From a virus: a DNA stretch of 26,968 nucleotides. The DNA is taken from IMG/VR virus record IMGVR_UViG_3300006919_000350, positions 1-26,968 of that record; one strand, 5' to 3'. The notes beneath the pieces were generated by a model. That model did not search any database and had not been told where the DNA came from. It saw only the letters and a program-made list of their open reading frames with translations. Below, piece after piece: positions 1 through 8,610 of this stretch. The translations under genes and the position numbers were made by a program. The first letter of the stretch is position 1, and every line of letters starts with the position of its first letter.

Positions 1-373
1 AATTGATCAGATCAATGCTAACACAATTAACGCTGGAGAAAAGAACTTCGATATTCCTCACCCAACAAAAGAAGGATGGAGATTACGTTACTCTTCTTTA
101 GAAGGACCAGAAAGAGGTGTTTATGTTCGTGGTAGAGTAACCGGGGAAAGCGTTATTGAACTCCCAGATTACTGGAGTGGGTTAATATACGAAGACAGCA
201 TTACAGTCCAGTTAACTCCCGTAGGAAAACCATGCACTCACTATGTAGATAGTGTAAGTTTCTCACAAATTACTATTGGATGTGAATGTGGAGAAGTAGA
301 TGCTTTCTATATTGTACATGCAGAAAGAAAAGCAGAAGAACCAGTATTAGTTGAATACCAGGTAATAAAATAA
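1..373 (+). CDS. C-terminal end of a fibre-type virion protein (partial)
   Basis: This open frame enters from the left edge (codons begin at base 2) and ends with TAA at 371-373, giving about 123 residues. It contains an LEGPERGVYVRG stretch after a NFDIPHPTKEGWRLRY segment. From memory, this pattern (ALEGPE..VYxRG) recurs in C-terminal domains of tail-fibre or appendage proteins of T4-like marine phages, often next to a chaperone-like end domain. It ends in a Cys-containing segment (GCECGEVDAFYIVHAERK). The gene lies directly before two collagen-like fibre genes, which supports a role as a virion appendage. The start and the upstream domains lie outside the window, so the full protein cannot be named. 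Confidence 0.6.
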   Translation, partial: IDQINANTINAGEKNFDIPHPTKEGWRLRYSSLEGPERGVYVRGRVTGESVIELPDYWSGLIYEDSITVQLTPVGKPCTHYVDSVSFSQITIGCECGEVDAFYIVHAERKAEEPVLVEYQVIK

Positions 374-375
374 TA

Positions 376-383
376 TATTTATA
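376..383 (+). promoter_or_regulatory. TATTTATA motif, candidate late promoter of the collagen-like gene
   Basis: TATTTATA inside TAATATATTTATAAC, between the stop at 373 and the ATG at 398 (14 bases from motif end to ATG). It is one of seven such intergenic motifs in the window. Position upstream of + strand genes suggests a -10-like element, but this is inference. Confidence 0.45.
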
Positions 384-397
384 ACAAATAAAATAGG

Positions 398-2962
398 ATG
401 GCTAAAAACGTTCAAATAGTACCAGCTTCAGGTAGTTTAGATTTCCAAGATAGTGGGGTAACTCAAATTTCAATGGAAATTGATCCATCTAATGGAAAAC
501 TTATTACTAAAGCAGGAAATACTACAATCTTAGAAGTAAGCGACGGTTTAGTTAACGTAGGAAACTCATCAAAATTAGTACTTCCAGTAGTATCAGGTAC
601 CCCTCCGGGTGCCTCTACAGGTGACCTTTGGTTTGACTCTTCAGCAGGTAAATTATCAGTATATGGTAATAGCGGAGTAGAAGCTGGAGGTGGTGTTCAA
701 GGTCCTATTGGACCTCAAGGTGCTATTGGCCCACAAGGTCCAATCGGTCCTAAAGGAAATACCGGATCACAAGGTCCAATCGGTCCTAAAGGTAATACTG
801 GAGCACAAGGTCCTATAGGAGATATAGGCCCACAAGGTCCAGACGGAGCTCAAGGTCCAATTGGTAATATTGGTCCATTAGGTCCTCAAGGTCCAATCGG
901 TCCTCAAGGTGCTATAGGCCCACAGGGTCCTATTGGTAATATTGGTCCGATTGGTCCTGTAGGTGATAAAGGTGATATTGGCCCTATCGGTCCTATTGGT
1001 CCACAAGGTCCACAAGGTCCTAAAGGAAATATTGGCCCATTAGGCCCTAAAGGAAACACAGGAGTACAAGGCCCTATTGGTAATATAGGCCCACAAGGTC
1101 CAGACGGAGCTCAAGGTCCTATTGGTAATATAGGCCCATTAGGTCCACAGGGACCTATTGGTGCTATAGGTCCACAAGGTCCTCAAGGTCCAATTGGTCT
1201 TATTGGTCCTATTGGTCCTGTAGGTGATAAGGGTGCTATTGGTCCCCAAGGTCCAATTGGTCCACAAGGTCCTATTGGTAATATTGGTAACATTGGTCCA
1301 ATCGGTCCTAAAGGAAACACAGGAGCTCAAGGTCCTATTGGTAACATCGGTCCACAAGGTCCTATTGGTAATATTGGTAATATCGGACCTATTGGTCCTA
1401 AAGGTAATACTGGAGCACAAGGTCCTATTGGTAATATTGGCCCACAAGGTCCACAAGGTCCTATTGGTAATATCGGCCCTATTGGTCCTAAAGGAAATAC
1501 AGGTGCTCAAGGCCCTATCGGTAACATCGGCCCACAAGGTCCAGATGGAGCTCAGGGTCCTATCGGTAATATTGGTCCGTTAGGTCCTCAAGGCCCTATT
1601 GGTGCTATTGGCCCACAAGGTCCTCAAGGTCCTATTGGTAATATAGGTCCAATCGGTCCTGTAGGTGATAAGGGTGCTACTGGTCCAATTGGACCTATTG
1701 GTCCACAAGGCCCAATCGGCCCCAAAGGAAATATTGGTCCATTAGGACCTAAAGGAAACACAGGAGCCCAAGGTCCTATTGGTAACATCGGCCCACAAGG
1801 TCCTATCGGTCCTAAAGGAAATATCGGTCCTATTGGTCCTAAAGGAAATACTGGAGCTCAAGGTCCGATTGGTCCACAAGGTCCTATTGGTGCTATTGGC
1901 CCTAAAGGAAATATTGGTCCATTAGGACCCAAAGGTAATACTGGAGCTCAAGGTCCTATTGGTAACATAGGCCCTATTGGTCCTAAAGGACCAGATGGTC
2001 CTATTGGTAATATTGGCCCCAAAGGTCCAGCAGGTTCATCTCCTATTGGCCCACAAGGTCCAATCGGCCCTAAAGGTACAGCAGGTACTTCTCCAATTGG
2101 TCCACAAGGTCCAATCGGTCCTAAAGGTACTGCTGGATCATCCCCTATTGGTCCACAAGGCCCAATCGGTCCTAAAGGTACAGCAGGTAGTTCACCTATT
2201 GGACCTATAGGTCCTCAAGGTCCTATTGGTCCAGGTGGTTCTTCACCAATTGGTCCACAAGGTCCAATCGGCCCACAAGGTCCTGGAGGTACCTCACCAA
2301 TTGGCCCAATCGGTCCACAAGGTCCAATTGGTCCTAGTGGTTCATCTCCTATTGGTCCTAGAGGCCCTATTGGTCCTAAAGGCCCAGCAGGTAGTTCACC
2401 TATCGGTCCTATCGGTCCGCAAGGTCCTATCGGTCCTGCAGGTTCATCTCCTATCGGTCCAATTGGTCCACAAGGCCCTATTGGTCCTGCAGGTTCATCT
2501 CCTATCGGTCCAATCGGCCCACAAGGTCCTATTGGTCCTGGAGGTTCATCTCCTATTGGTCCTAGAGGTCCTATCGGTCCTAAAGGTCCTGCAGGTTCAT
2601 CTCCTATCGGTCCACAAGGTCCTATAGGTCCTAAAGGTACAGCAGGTAGTTCTCCAATTGGTCCACAAGGTCCAATCGGTCCTAAAGGTACAGCAGGTAG
2701 TTCAACTATTGGTCCTATTGGTCCTCAAGGTAACATTGGTCCTGCAGGTGCAGCTGGTCCTCAAGGTGCACAAGGTGCTATTGGTCCACAAGGTCCTAGA
2801 GGTCCTATTGGTGCTATTGGCCCTAAAGGTCCTATTGGTAATATTGGACCTAAAGGTAGTATTGGCCCTAAAGGTACTAATGCCCCATCAGGCATTTCTA
2901 CAACAGTAGGAGATGGTCCACAATTAGTATTTGTCAATGGCGTACTAACTACAGTAAACTAA
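398..2962 (+). CDS. Collagen-like virion fibre protein with 17-residue repeats
   Basis: An 854-residue protein, probably a trimeric collagen-like appendage of the virion. Residues 1-98 form a non-collagen head starting [18 protein letters not shown], which resembles the head of the next gene. From Gly99 to 545 the Gly-X-Y pattern runs unbroken for 149 triplets, rich in GPI, GPQ, GPK and GNI. Residues 546-783 are fourteen tandem 17-residue repeats (type [17 protein letters not shown]), each carrying one GSSPI break. A further Gly-X-Y stretch leads to a short end domain from about residue 828 ([18 protein letters not shown]). Pro is nearly always in the X position and Lys in the Y position. There is no signal peptide or membrane segment. 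ATG at 398 has no clear ribosome-binding site but follows a TATTTATA motif. The collagen-like nature is certain; the location on the virion is inferred from neighbouring tail genes. Confidence 0.93.
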   Translation: MAKNVQIVPASGSLDFQDSGVTQISMEIDPSNGKLITKAGNTTILEVSDGLVNVGNSSKLVLPVVSGTPPGASTGDLWFDSSAGKLSVYGNSGVEAGGGVQGPIGPQGAIGPQGPIGPKGNTGSQGPIGPKGNTGAQGPIGDIGPQGPDGAQGPIGNIGPLGPQGPIGPQGAIGPQGPIGNIGPIGPVGDKGDIGPIGPIGPQGPQGPKGNIGPLGPKGNTGVQGPIGNIGPQGPDGAQGPIGNIGPLGPQGPIGAIGPQGPQGPIGLIGPIGPVGDKGAIGPQGPIGPQGPIGNIGNIGPIGPKGNTGAQGPIGNIGPQGPIGNIGNIGPIGPKGNTGAQGPIGNIGPQGPQGPIGNIGPIGPKGNTGAQGPIGNIGPQGPDGAQGPIGNIGPLGPQGPIGAIGPQGPQGPIGNIGPIGPVGDKGATGPIGPIGPQGPIGPKGNIGPLGPKGNTGAQGPIGNIGPQGPIGPKGNIGPIGPKGNTGAQGPIGPQGPIGAIGPKGNIGPLGPKGNTGAQGPIGNIGPIGPKGPDGPIGNIGPKGPAGSSPIGPQGPIGPKGTAGTSPIGPQGPIGPKGTAGSSPIGPQGPIGPKGTAGSSPIGPIGPQGPIGPGGSSPIGPQGPIGPQGPGGTSPIGPIGPQGPIGPSGSSPIGPRGPIGPKGPAGSSPIGPIGPQGPIGPAGSSPIGPIGPQGPIGPAGSSPIGPIGPQGPIGPGGSSPIGPRGPIGPKGPAGSSPIGPQGPIGPKGTAGSSPIGPQGPIGPKGTAGSSTIGPIGPQGNIGPAGAAGPQGAQGAIGPQGPRGPIGAIGPKGPIGNIGPKGSIGPKGTNAPSGISTTVGDGPQLVFVNGVLTTVN
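792..1672 (+). repeat. Three diverged copies of a ~60-residue Gly-X-Y block
   Basis: Inside the first collagen-like gene, a block running from NTGAQGPIG through [10 protein letters not shown] to [10 protein letters not shown] occurs three times, at about 792-970, 1055-1231 and 1495-1672. The copies encode almost the same peptide but differ at many synonymous positions, for example Gly GGT/GGC, Ile ATT/ATC/ATA and Pro CCT/CCA. This suggests segmental duplication followed by synonymous drift. The boundaries are approximate because the surrounding sequence is also repetitive. Confidence 0.7.
2033..2746 (+). repeat. Fourteen tandem 51-bp (17-residue) collagen repeats
   Basis: Fourteen consecutive units of exactly 51 bp. 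Each unit encodes G(S/T)SPI followed by four Gly-X-Y triplets, for example [17 protein letters not shown] or [17 protein letters not shown]. The unit is one residue short of six triplets, so each carries a break with four residues between glycines (a G4G interruption). The last unit reads GSSTI in place of GSSPI. No unit breaks the 17-residue length. Copies vary in the last triplets (GTA, GPA, GPG, GPS) and at synonymous sites. Confidence 0.92.
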
Positions 2963-2965
2963 GAT

Positions 2966-5900
2966 ATGGCTAAAAACATACAAATAATCCCCCTTTCAGG
3001 GAGTATTGAGTTCCAGGATACTTTAGACAGTAATAATAACATTAAATATGTTTATGATACTGGTAGAGTAACAGTTTCTGTAGGAGGGGTAGAAGTTATG
3101 TCATATACCTCAGGGTCAAGTAGTACTACTAATATAGCCAATGGATCTAGATTTGCTATCCCTGTAAGAACTTCAACAGATCAAGACCCACAAGGAACTA
3201 TTTCATTTGATACAACAAATAATGCTTTAGATGTATCCCCAGCTGAAGGTGTGGCTCCAGTTTCATTACAGGGACCACAAGGTCCTAAAGGAGTACAAGG
3301 TCCTCATGGAACACAAGGTCCTAGAGGTACAGCTGATGGTGATCAAGGCCCTCAAGGTCCAAGAGGTACTGTAGATGGGGATCAAGGCCCAATTGGTGCT
3401 ATAGGTCCACAAGGAATTAAAGGTAGAACCGGTATCAAAGGTCCAATTGGACCTAAAGGTACTACACCTGGTATTCAAGGCCCTAAAGGAGTTCAAGGTC
3501 CACATGGTTTACAAGGTCCAATCGGTGTTATAGGCCCTAAAGGAATTGCTGGTAACGATGGAGGACAAGAACCATGGGATTCAGGAACATCATATCAAGT
3601 AGGTGATGTAGTATTCTATGCTGATACCGATGCTAGATACGCTTGTAAATTAGCTAACTCTAATCAAGTCCCTACTAATACAACTTACTGGAATCGTTTA
3701 ACAGGTGAAAAAGGTCCAATTGGTCCTCACGGTACACAAGGTCCTATTGGTCCTGGTGGAGACATTGGCCCCCGCGGTACCGAAACCGGAGACCAAGGTC
3801 CTATTGGTCCAATCGGACCACACGGAATTAAAGGTAGAACAGGCTCCCAAGGTCCAATTGGTCCTAAAGGTACTACTCCTGGCATTAAAGGTCCAATTGG
3901 TCCAAAAGGTCCACAAGGTCCTAGAGGTGCTATAGGCCCTATAGGCCCTAAAGGTATTTCTGCTTTAAACGATGGTCAAGAACCATGGGATAACGGAACA
4001 TCATACCAGGTAGGTACTGTAGTATTTTATGACCAAACCGAAGCTATGTACGTTTGTATTGTAGCTAATAGTAATGTAGTTCCTACAAATGGTACTTACT
4101 GGACAAGATTAACAGGTGAAAAAGGCCCAATTGGTCCTCATGGTCCACAAGGTCCTATTGGTAATATTGGAACCATTGGTCCTCGTGGTACTGCTGCGGG
4201 TGATCAAGGCCCTATTGGTCCTATTGGTCCTCACGGCCCAAAAGGTCCTATTGGTAATATTGGAACCATTGGTCCCCGCGGTACAGCCACAGGTGATCAA
4301 GGCCCTATTGGTAATATTGGACCTCACGGTCCAAGAGGTCCTATTGGTAATATTGGAGTTATTGGCCCTCGCGGTACCGAAACCGGAGACCAAGGTCCTA
4401 TTGGTCCAATCGGACCACACGGAATTAAAGGTAGAACAGGTTCTCAAGGCCCTATCGGCCCTAAAGGAACAACCCCAGGTATTAAAGGTAATATAGGTCC
4501 TAGAGGTCCTAGAGGTCCTATTGGTGCTATTGGAGCCATTGGTCCTAAAGGTATTTCTGCTTTAAACGATGGTCAAGAACCATGGGATAACGTTACTTCT
4601 TACCAGGTAGGTACTGTAGTATTTTATGACCAAACCGAAGCTATATATGTTTGTATTGTAGCTAATAGTAATGTAGTTCCTACTAACACGTCATATTGGA
4701 CAAGATTAACAGGTGAAAAAGGTGCAATAGGCCCTAGAGGTGCAATTGGTGCAATTGGTCCTATTGGTGCAATTGGTCCTCGTGGTACGGCTGCGGGTGA
4801 TCAAGGTCCTATTGGTGCAATAGGCCCAAGAGGTCCTATAGGCGCTATTGGCCCTATTGGAGCTATTGGTCCTAGAGGCACAGCTACAGGCGATCAAGGT
4901 CCTATTGGAACACACGGTCCAAGAGGTAACATAGGCCCAATTGGCCCAGGAGGTGCTATTGGTCCTAGAGGCACAGCTACAGGTGATCAAGGCCCAATTG
5001 GTGCTATAGGTCCTAGAGGCCCACTTGGTCCTGATGGTAGAGGAGGTAGTATTGGTCCTATCGGTCCTAGAGGTGCGGATGCCCCTATTGGTGCAAGAGG
5101 CCCTATTGGTCCTAGAGGTCCTAGAGGTGACGATGCAGGAATTGGTGCAAGAGGTCCTATTGGTCCTAGAGGACCTAATGGTGATAATGCAGGAATTGGT
5201 GCTAGAGGTCCTATTGGTCCTAGAGGTCCACAAGGTGATAACGCCCCTATCGGTGCTATTGGTCCTAGAGGTCCACAAGGTCCTAGAGGTACAGACGCAG
5301 GAATTGGTGCTAGAGGTCCTATTGGTCCTAGAGGTCCTAGAGGAGCTACAGCCCCTATTGGAGCAATTGGTCCAAGAGGTCCAATTGGAGGTAGAGGTGA
5401 AGACGCAACACAAGGTGCAATTGGCCCACAAGGTCCAATCGGTCCTAGAGGTGCAGATGCAGGTATAGGCGCTATTGGTCCAAGAGGTCCACAAGGTCCT
5501 AGAGGTAATAACGCAGGTATTGGTGCTATAGGTCCTAGAGGCCCACAAGGTCCTAGAGGTAACAACGCAGGTATTGGTGCTATTGGCCCTAGAGGTCCAC
5601 AAGGCCCCAGAGGTACTGACGCAGCACAAGGTGCAATTGGCCCACAAGGTCCAATCGGTCCTAGAGGTACAGATGCAGGAATTGGTGCAAGAGGTCCTAT
5701 TGGTCCTAGAGGACCTAATGGTGATAATGCAGGAATTGGTGCTAGAGGTCCTATTGGTCCTAGAGGTCCACAAGGTGATAATGCACCAGCAGCTCCAATC
5801 GGACCACAAGGTAATATTGGAGAACAAGGTGCAGGTTCACAAAATGCTACGGATCAAGGTAACTGGAATTCTGGATTAGACTATTTCTTTGCTGATGTAG

Positions 5901-6226
5901 TATTTTATGGAGTTGATGGTAAATACTATATAGTATATACTCAAGAAGGACCTCCTCCAGGTACTACTCCTACTGATACTTCATTCTGGAGTTTATATAC
6001 CTTAGGTCAGGGTATCCAAGGTCCTAGAGGTCCAATTGGACCACAAGGTCCAATAGGTCCAATCGGTCCACAAGGTGCTATTGGTCCAAGAGGTCCACAA
6101 GGTTCAAGAGGTCCTGCCGGATCATATCAAACAGGTGGTATATCTACATCAATTCAATTACCGTGGGCCGCTGAAGCTACAGTAGGATTTAGCTCTGGAT
6201 TTTTAACATCTTATTCAACTAGATAA
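2966..6226 (+). CDS. Collagen-like virion fibre protein with carbohydrate-binding-like inserts
   Basis: A 1086-residue protein starting three bases after the previous stop. Its head, [18 protein letters not shown], parallels the preceding gene, so both probably attach in the same way. Gly-X-Y sequence starts near residue 102. It is broken by four globular modules at about residues 200-247, 335-382, 535-582 and 961-1014. These have the [13 protein letters not shown]...Y.C..ANS..VPTN..YW pattern of chitin-binding type 3 (CBM5/12) domains. Kinks such as GTETGDQG and GTTPGIKG recur in the first half. Residues 703-954 are fourteen tandem 18-residue repeats with an invariant Ala in place of one Gly. 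The protein ends in a short domain ([18 protein letters not shown]...). All Lys I see in the helical parts are followed by Gly. It is probably a long host-binding or surface-binding fibre. The exact ligand is unknown. Confidence 0.92.
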   Translation: MAKNIQIIPLSGSIEFQDTLDSNNNIKYVYDTGRVTVSVGGVEVMSYTSGSSSTTNIANGSRFAIPVRTSTDQDPQGTISFDTTNNALDVSPAEGVAPVSLQGPQGPKGVQGPHGTQGPRGTADGDQGPQGPRGTVDGDQGPIGAIGPQGIKGRTGIKGPIGPKGTTPGIQGPKGVQGPHGLQGPIGVIGPKGIAGNDGGQEPWDSGTSYQVGDVVFYADTDARYACKLANSNQVPTNTTYWNRLTGEKGPIGPHGTQGPIGPGGDIGPRGTETGDQGPIGPIGPHGIKGRTGSQGPIGPKGTTPGIKGPIGPKGPQGPRGAIGPIGPKGISALNDGQEPWDNGTSYQVGTVVFYDQTEAMYVCIVANSNVVPTNGTYWTRLTGEKGPIGPHGPQGPIGNIGTIGPRGTAAGDQGPIGPIGPHGPKGPIGNIGTIGPRGTATGDQGPIGNIGPHGPRGPIGNIGVIGPRGTETGDQGPIGPIGPHGIKGRTGSQGPIGPKGTTPGIKGNIGPRGPRGPIGAIGAIGPKGISALNDGQEPWDNVTSYQVGTVVFYDQTEAIYVCIVANSNVVPTNTSYWTRLTGEKGAIGPRGAIGAIGPIGAIGPRGTAAGDQGPIGAIGPRGPIGAIGPIGAIGPRGTATGDQGPIGTHGPRGNIGPIGPGGAIGPRGTATGDQGPIGAIGPRGPLGPDGRGGSIGPIGPRGADAPIGARGPIGPRGPRGDDAGIGARGPIGPRGPNGDNAGIGARGPIGPRGPQGDNAPIGAIGPRGPQGPRGTDAGIGARGPIGPRGPRGATAPIGAIGPRGPIGGRGEDATQGAIGPQGPIGPRGADAGIGAIGPRGPQGPRGNNAGIGAIGPRGPQGPRGNNAGIGAIGPRGPQGPRGTDAAQGAIGPQGPIGPRGTDAGIGARGPIGPRGPNGDNAGIGARGPIGPRGPQGDNAPAAPIGPQGNIGEQGAGSQNATDQGNWNSGLDYFFADVVFYGVDGKYYIVYTQEGPPPGTTPTDTSFWSLYTLGQGIQGPRGPIGPQGPIGPIGPQGAIGPRGPQGSRGPAGSYQTGGISTSIQLPWAAEATVGFSSGFLTSYSTR
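3561..3709 (+). other. CBM5/12-like module 1 within collagen fibre
   Basis: Encodes a non-collagen insert with [18 protein letters not shown], then [12 protein letters not shown] and [10 protein letters not shown]. The order Trp, Tyr, GD.V.Y, Y.C, N..P, W matches the plan of chitin-binding type 3 domains. It is more diverged from the next two copies than they are from each other. Confidence 0.6.
3969..4115 (+). other. CBM5/12-like module 2 within collagen fibre
   Basis: Second insert ([19 protein letters not shown] ... [14 protein letters not shown] ... [10 protein letters not shown]). It is almost identical at the DNA level to module 3, about 600 bp downstream, which points to recent duplication or gene conversion together with the collagen flank. 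Confidence 0.6.
4566..4715 (+). other. CBM5/12-like module 3 within collagen fibre
   Basis: Third insert, nearly the same as module 2 apart from a few substitutions (for example NVTSYQVG for NGTSYQVG). The collagen block before it, from [11 protein letters not shown] to GTTPGIKG, is also duplicated from about 3776. Confidence 0.6.
5072..5827 (+). repeat. Fourteen tandem 54-bp (18-residue) collagen repeats
   Basis: Fourteen units of exactly 54 bp, each encoding 18 residues such as [18 protein letters not shown] or [18 protein letters not shown]. Residue 4 of every unit is Ala where the triplet register calls for Gly, so each unit carries one in-phase Gly-to-Ala substitution. Residues 2-3 are polar or small (AD, DD, DN, TD, AT, ED, NN). 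The stretch 5132-5241 is identical to 5672-5781 (110 bp, exactly ten units apart). The last unit ([18 protein letters not shown]) is degenerate. Confidence 0.92.
5846..6005 (+). other. CBM5/12-like module 4, diverged, near fibre C-terminus
   Basis: A diverged copy of the insert: [20 protein letters not shown] followed by [21 protein letters not shown]. It keeps the W, Y, DVVFY, Y.Y and final W positions but lacks the Cys. It separates the 18-residue repeats from a last short Gly-X-Y stretch and the end domain. Confidence 0.45.
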
Positions 6227-6249
6227 TAAAAAAATAAAAAGGTTTTTTA

Positions 6250-8610
6250 ATGAAAATAGTTTTATATACAGGATATCAATCCACACATTGGAATCCCGAT
6301 ACACAATATAAAATAGGCTTAGGTGGTACAGAACAATGCGTTCTGTACCTCGCCTATCATTTAGCAGCATACCCAGGAAATGAAGTATGGGTAGTAGGAG
6401 ATGTTATAGACGGAGATTTTGATAAAGTAAAATATAGATCCCTAGAAAACTTTAAAAAAGAAGTACAATCAGTAGATACTATTATTGCTACTTCTTATAT
6501 CCACTATTTACTCGAATTTGAAGATATAGAATATAAAAATTCAATATTCTGGGCCCATAACACTGATTACTTTACATATTGGAGGGGAGAAGAAATAGAA
6601 AATCATAGAGAATTACTATTACATCCTAAACTTGATCATATAATTTGTTTAACCTATTGGCATAAAGACAAATTTGCTGAACAATTCCCAGAAGCTTTAG
6701 ATAAAATTCAAGTTATAGGCAATGGTATTTATAAAGATGCTTTTGTAAACGTATGGCCCAAACCTAAAAAAGTAAATGGAAAATTACTCCCAGGTGATCC
6801 TCTACACAATATTAAAATCCAAAATAGATACATTTATAGTTCTCATGCTGAACGAGGTTTAGGTCGCTTATTAGAAGAATGGCCTTCTATTTTAGAAAAC
6901 ACCCCAGATGCTACTTTAAAAGTAGCAACCCCAGCATACGGTTTAGAATATTTTAATCTTTATTTTAAAGATTGGGTAGATAGCTTGGAAGGAGTTGAAT
7001 TTGTTGGTACATTATCCCAATCTGAACTATACAATTTAATGGCTGTTAGTCAATATTGGTATTACCCTTCGGAATATGAAGAAACTTTTTGTATAACAGC
7101 ATTAGAAATGTTAGGACATAAAGTTCAACCTATAACTTGGGAATGGGGAGGATTAAAAGAAACTTTACAAGGTTTTAATACTAAAAATATTTATGAAAGT
7201 ATAAATTGGAATTTAGTTAAATCTTATTTATATTATAAGGACTGGAAAGTTGTTGTAAGAGATCATTGGTTACCATTAATAACAAGGTTAAATATGAAAA
7301 TAGATTATTTTTACGTTTTAAGTATAAATGAAACAGAAGAACTACGAGAAAAATGTGCAAACATTGACCTCCCAGAACCAACTCCTTACTGGATTAAACC
7401 TGGTTTTGATGCTCGTAGTCCTTTATTTCCTGAAGTCTTAAAGAAATTTGGAGTAAATAAACACCCAAGATGGATTCTTGATACCCCTAATGAATGGTGG
7501 GCACGTGATGTAATGGATGGGGAAGTTGGTTGTTCTCTTTCTCACGTTGATGCTTGGGTAGATGCATATGCTAAAGATCACGATGTAGCTATTATTTTTG
7601 AAGATGATTTTGATCAAGTATCTCAAGTACCTTGGGATCAAGTGCAACAATTATTAGATATGGAGTACGATTTAATTTATTTAGGTCGTAACGCTTTAAA
7701 ACCCGAACTTGAAAAACAAATCCCAGGCATAGTAGGGTGGGTTGAACCCGATTATTCATATAATGCTCACGCTTATATTCTTTCAAAACGAGGAATTCAA
7801 ATCCTTGTAGAAGAATATTTAGAGCAATTTAAAAATGAAATTTTTGCTATGGATGAATTTTTACCTATTACATATGGTATGACTCATCGTCAAGAAATTC
7901 TAAGTGAATATAATGGTAAAACACGTTTAAAAGCTGCTGCTCCTGTTGTTAATTATTTTGAACAAAAAGAAAGTCCTGGTTTAACTTTTTATGTTAGACC
8001 TGATGAAAACTTACCTGAGATTAAACAATCACAAGATTGGAATTCTTGGTGTGATAAGTATATTAATCCTCATATTAGAAAAGGTCAATACCGTTTAATG
8101 GTAGATGAAATTGCTCCTAACGTAATTGAATTCCCATTATTTACTAAAAAATTCTGTAAAGAAATTATTGAATTAGCTGAAAAAAGTGAATGGGTAACTG
8201 ATAGACATGCTTTTTATCCTACAACTGACCAAACAATGGAAAGTTTAGGTATGCAAGATATTTACCAAAAAGTATTAGAAGAATTTGTATACCCAGTTTG
8301 GATTTGGTTTTGGGAATTACAAGGTGATACTTGGAAAACTTTAGGCAGTGAAAACTTTATTGCTAAGTACGATACTTTAAATCAGGGTAGTTTAGACTTG
8401 CATCACGACGATTCTGTTATTACATTAAATCTAAGATTAAATGATGAATTTAAAGGTGGAGGTACCTATTTACCCAAATATCAAAAAACAGTACAACCAC
8501 GTAAAGTAGGTAATGTAATGGCTCATCCTGGAGTAGTTACTCATTTACATGGTGGTCGTCCTGTTGAAAAAGGAACAAGATATATTTTAGTAACTTTTAC
8601 ACGTAAATAA
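6250..8610 (+). CDS. Fused glycosyltransferase / GT25 collagen-type galactosyltransferase / PLOD-type lysyl hydroxylase
   Basis: A 786-residue protein with three enzyme domains, probably hydroxylating collagen Lys and glycosylating it. Residues 1-345 are a GT-B glycosyltransferase (IGLGGTEQCVLYLA near 22; EYEETFCITALEML near 275). Residues 349-605 are GT25, close to procollagen galactosyltransferases: GEVGCSLSH near 425, IIFEDDFD with E451-D453, YDLIYLGRN, YSYNAHAYILS, and MDEFLPI near 534. Residues 610-786 resemble the PLOD (lysyl hydroxylase) catalytic domain: VIEFPLFTKKFCKEI, LHHDDS with Fe ligands His718 and Asp720, THLHGG with distal His767, and GTRY with Arg777 for 2-oxoglutarate, ten residues after the His as in PLOD3. 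Mimivirus L230 combines hydroxylase and glycosyltransferase in a similar way. The gene starts 23 bases after the collagen gene and abuts the next gene. Substrate identity is inferred. Confidence 0.88.
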   Translation: MKIVLYTGYQSTHWNPDTQYKIGLGGTEQCVLYLAYHLAAYPGNEVWVVGDVIDGDFDKVKYRSLENFKKEVQSVDTIIATSYIHYLLEFEDIEYKNSIFWAHNTDYFTYWRGEEIENHRELLLHPKLDHIICLTYWHKDKFAEQFPEALDKIQVIGNGIYKDAFVNVWPKPKKVNGKLLPGDPLHNIKIQNRYIYSSHAERGLGRLLEEWPSILENTPDATLKVATPAYGLEYFNLYFKDWVDSLEGVEFVGTLSQSELYNLMAVSQYWYYPSEYEETFCITALEMLGHKVQPITWEWGGLKETLQGFNTKNIYESINWNLVKSYLYYKDWKVVVRDHWLPLITRLNMKIDYFYVLSINETEELREKCANIDLPEPTPYWIKPGFDARSPLFPEVLKKFGVNKHPRWILDTPNEWWARDVMDGEVGCSLSHVDAWVDAYAKDHDVAIIFEDDFDQVSQVPWDQVQQLLDMEYDLIYLGRNALKPELEKQIPGIVGWVEPDYSYNAHAYILSKRGIQILVEEYLEQFKNEIFAMDEFLPITYGMTHRQEILSEYNGKTRLKAAAPVVNYFEQKESPGLTFYVRPDENLPEIKQSQDWNSWCDKYINPHIRKGQYRLMVDEIAPNVIEFPLFTKKFCKEIIELAEKSEWVTDRHAFYPTTDQTMESLGMQDIYQKVLEEFVYPVWIWFWELQGDTWKTLGSENFIAKYDTLNQGSLDLHHDDSVITLNLRLNDEFKGGGTYLPKYQKTVQPRKVGNVMAHPGVVTHLHGGRPVEKGTRYILVTFTRK

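Noticed and set aside
376-383. TATTTATA copies as ordinary T4 late promoters on the - strand
   Set aside because: No - strand genes are present, and the motif sits at short distances before + strand starts. An antisense role cannot be excluded, but there is no support for it.
1224-2909. Overlapping + strand open frames inside the first collagen-like gene
   Set aside because: They read KVLLV/HKVQ-type repeats from the shifted frame of Gly-X-Y codons and have no initiation signals or known domains.
4706-5827. Long open frames on the - strand of the collagen genes (up to 373 codons)
   Set aside because: They are by-products of the repeated GGT CCT ATT codons, which lack stops in other frames. 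Their translations are low-complexity (TSRTNRTN or APLGPIGP) and antisense to a clear gene.
2033-5827. Short tandem repeats as a CRISPR array
   Set aside because: The repeats are in-frame coding units of 51 and 54 bp with no unique spacers.
6227-6249. A-rich and T-rich stretch before the modification operon as a terminator
   Set aside because: AAAAAGGTTTTTT can only fold with a two-base loop, too tight for a stable hairpin. No T tract after a real stem.
7438-7786. Two - strand open frames inside the GT25 domain
   Set aside because: They overlap conserved catalytic motifs on the + strand and have no recognisable product.
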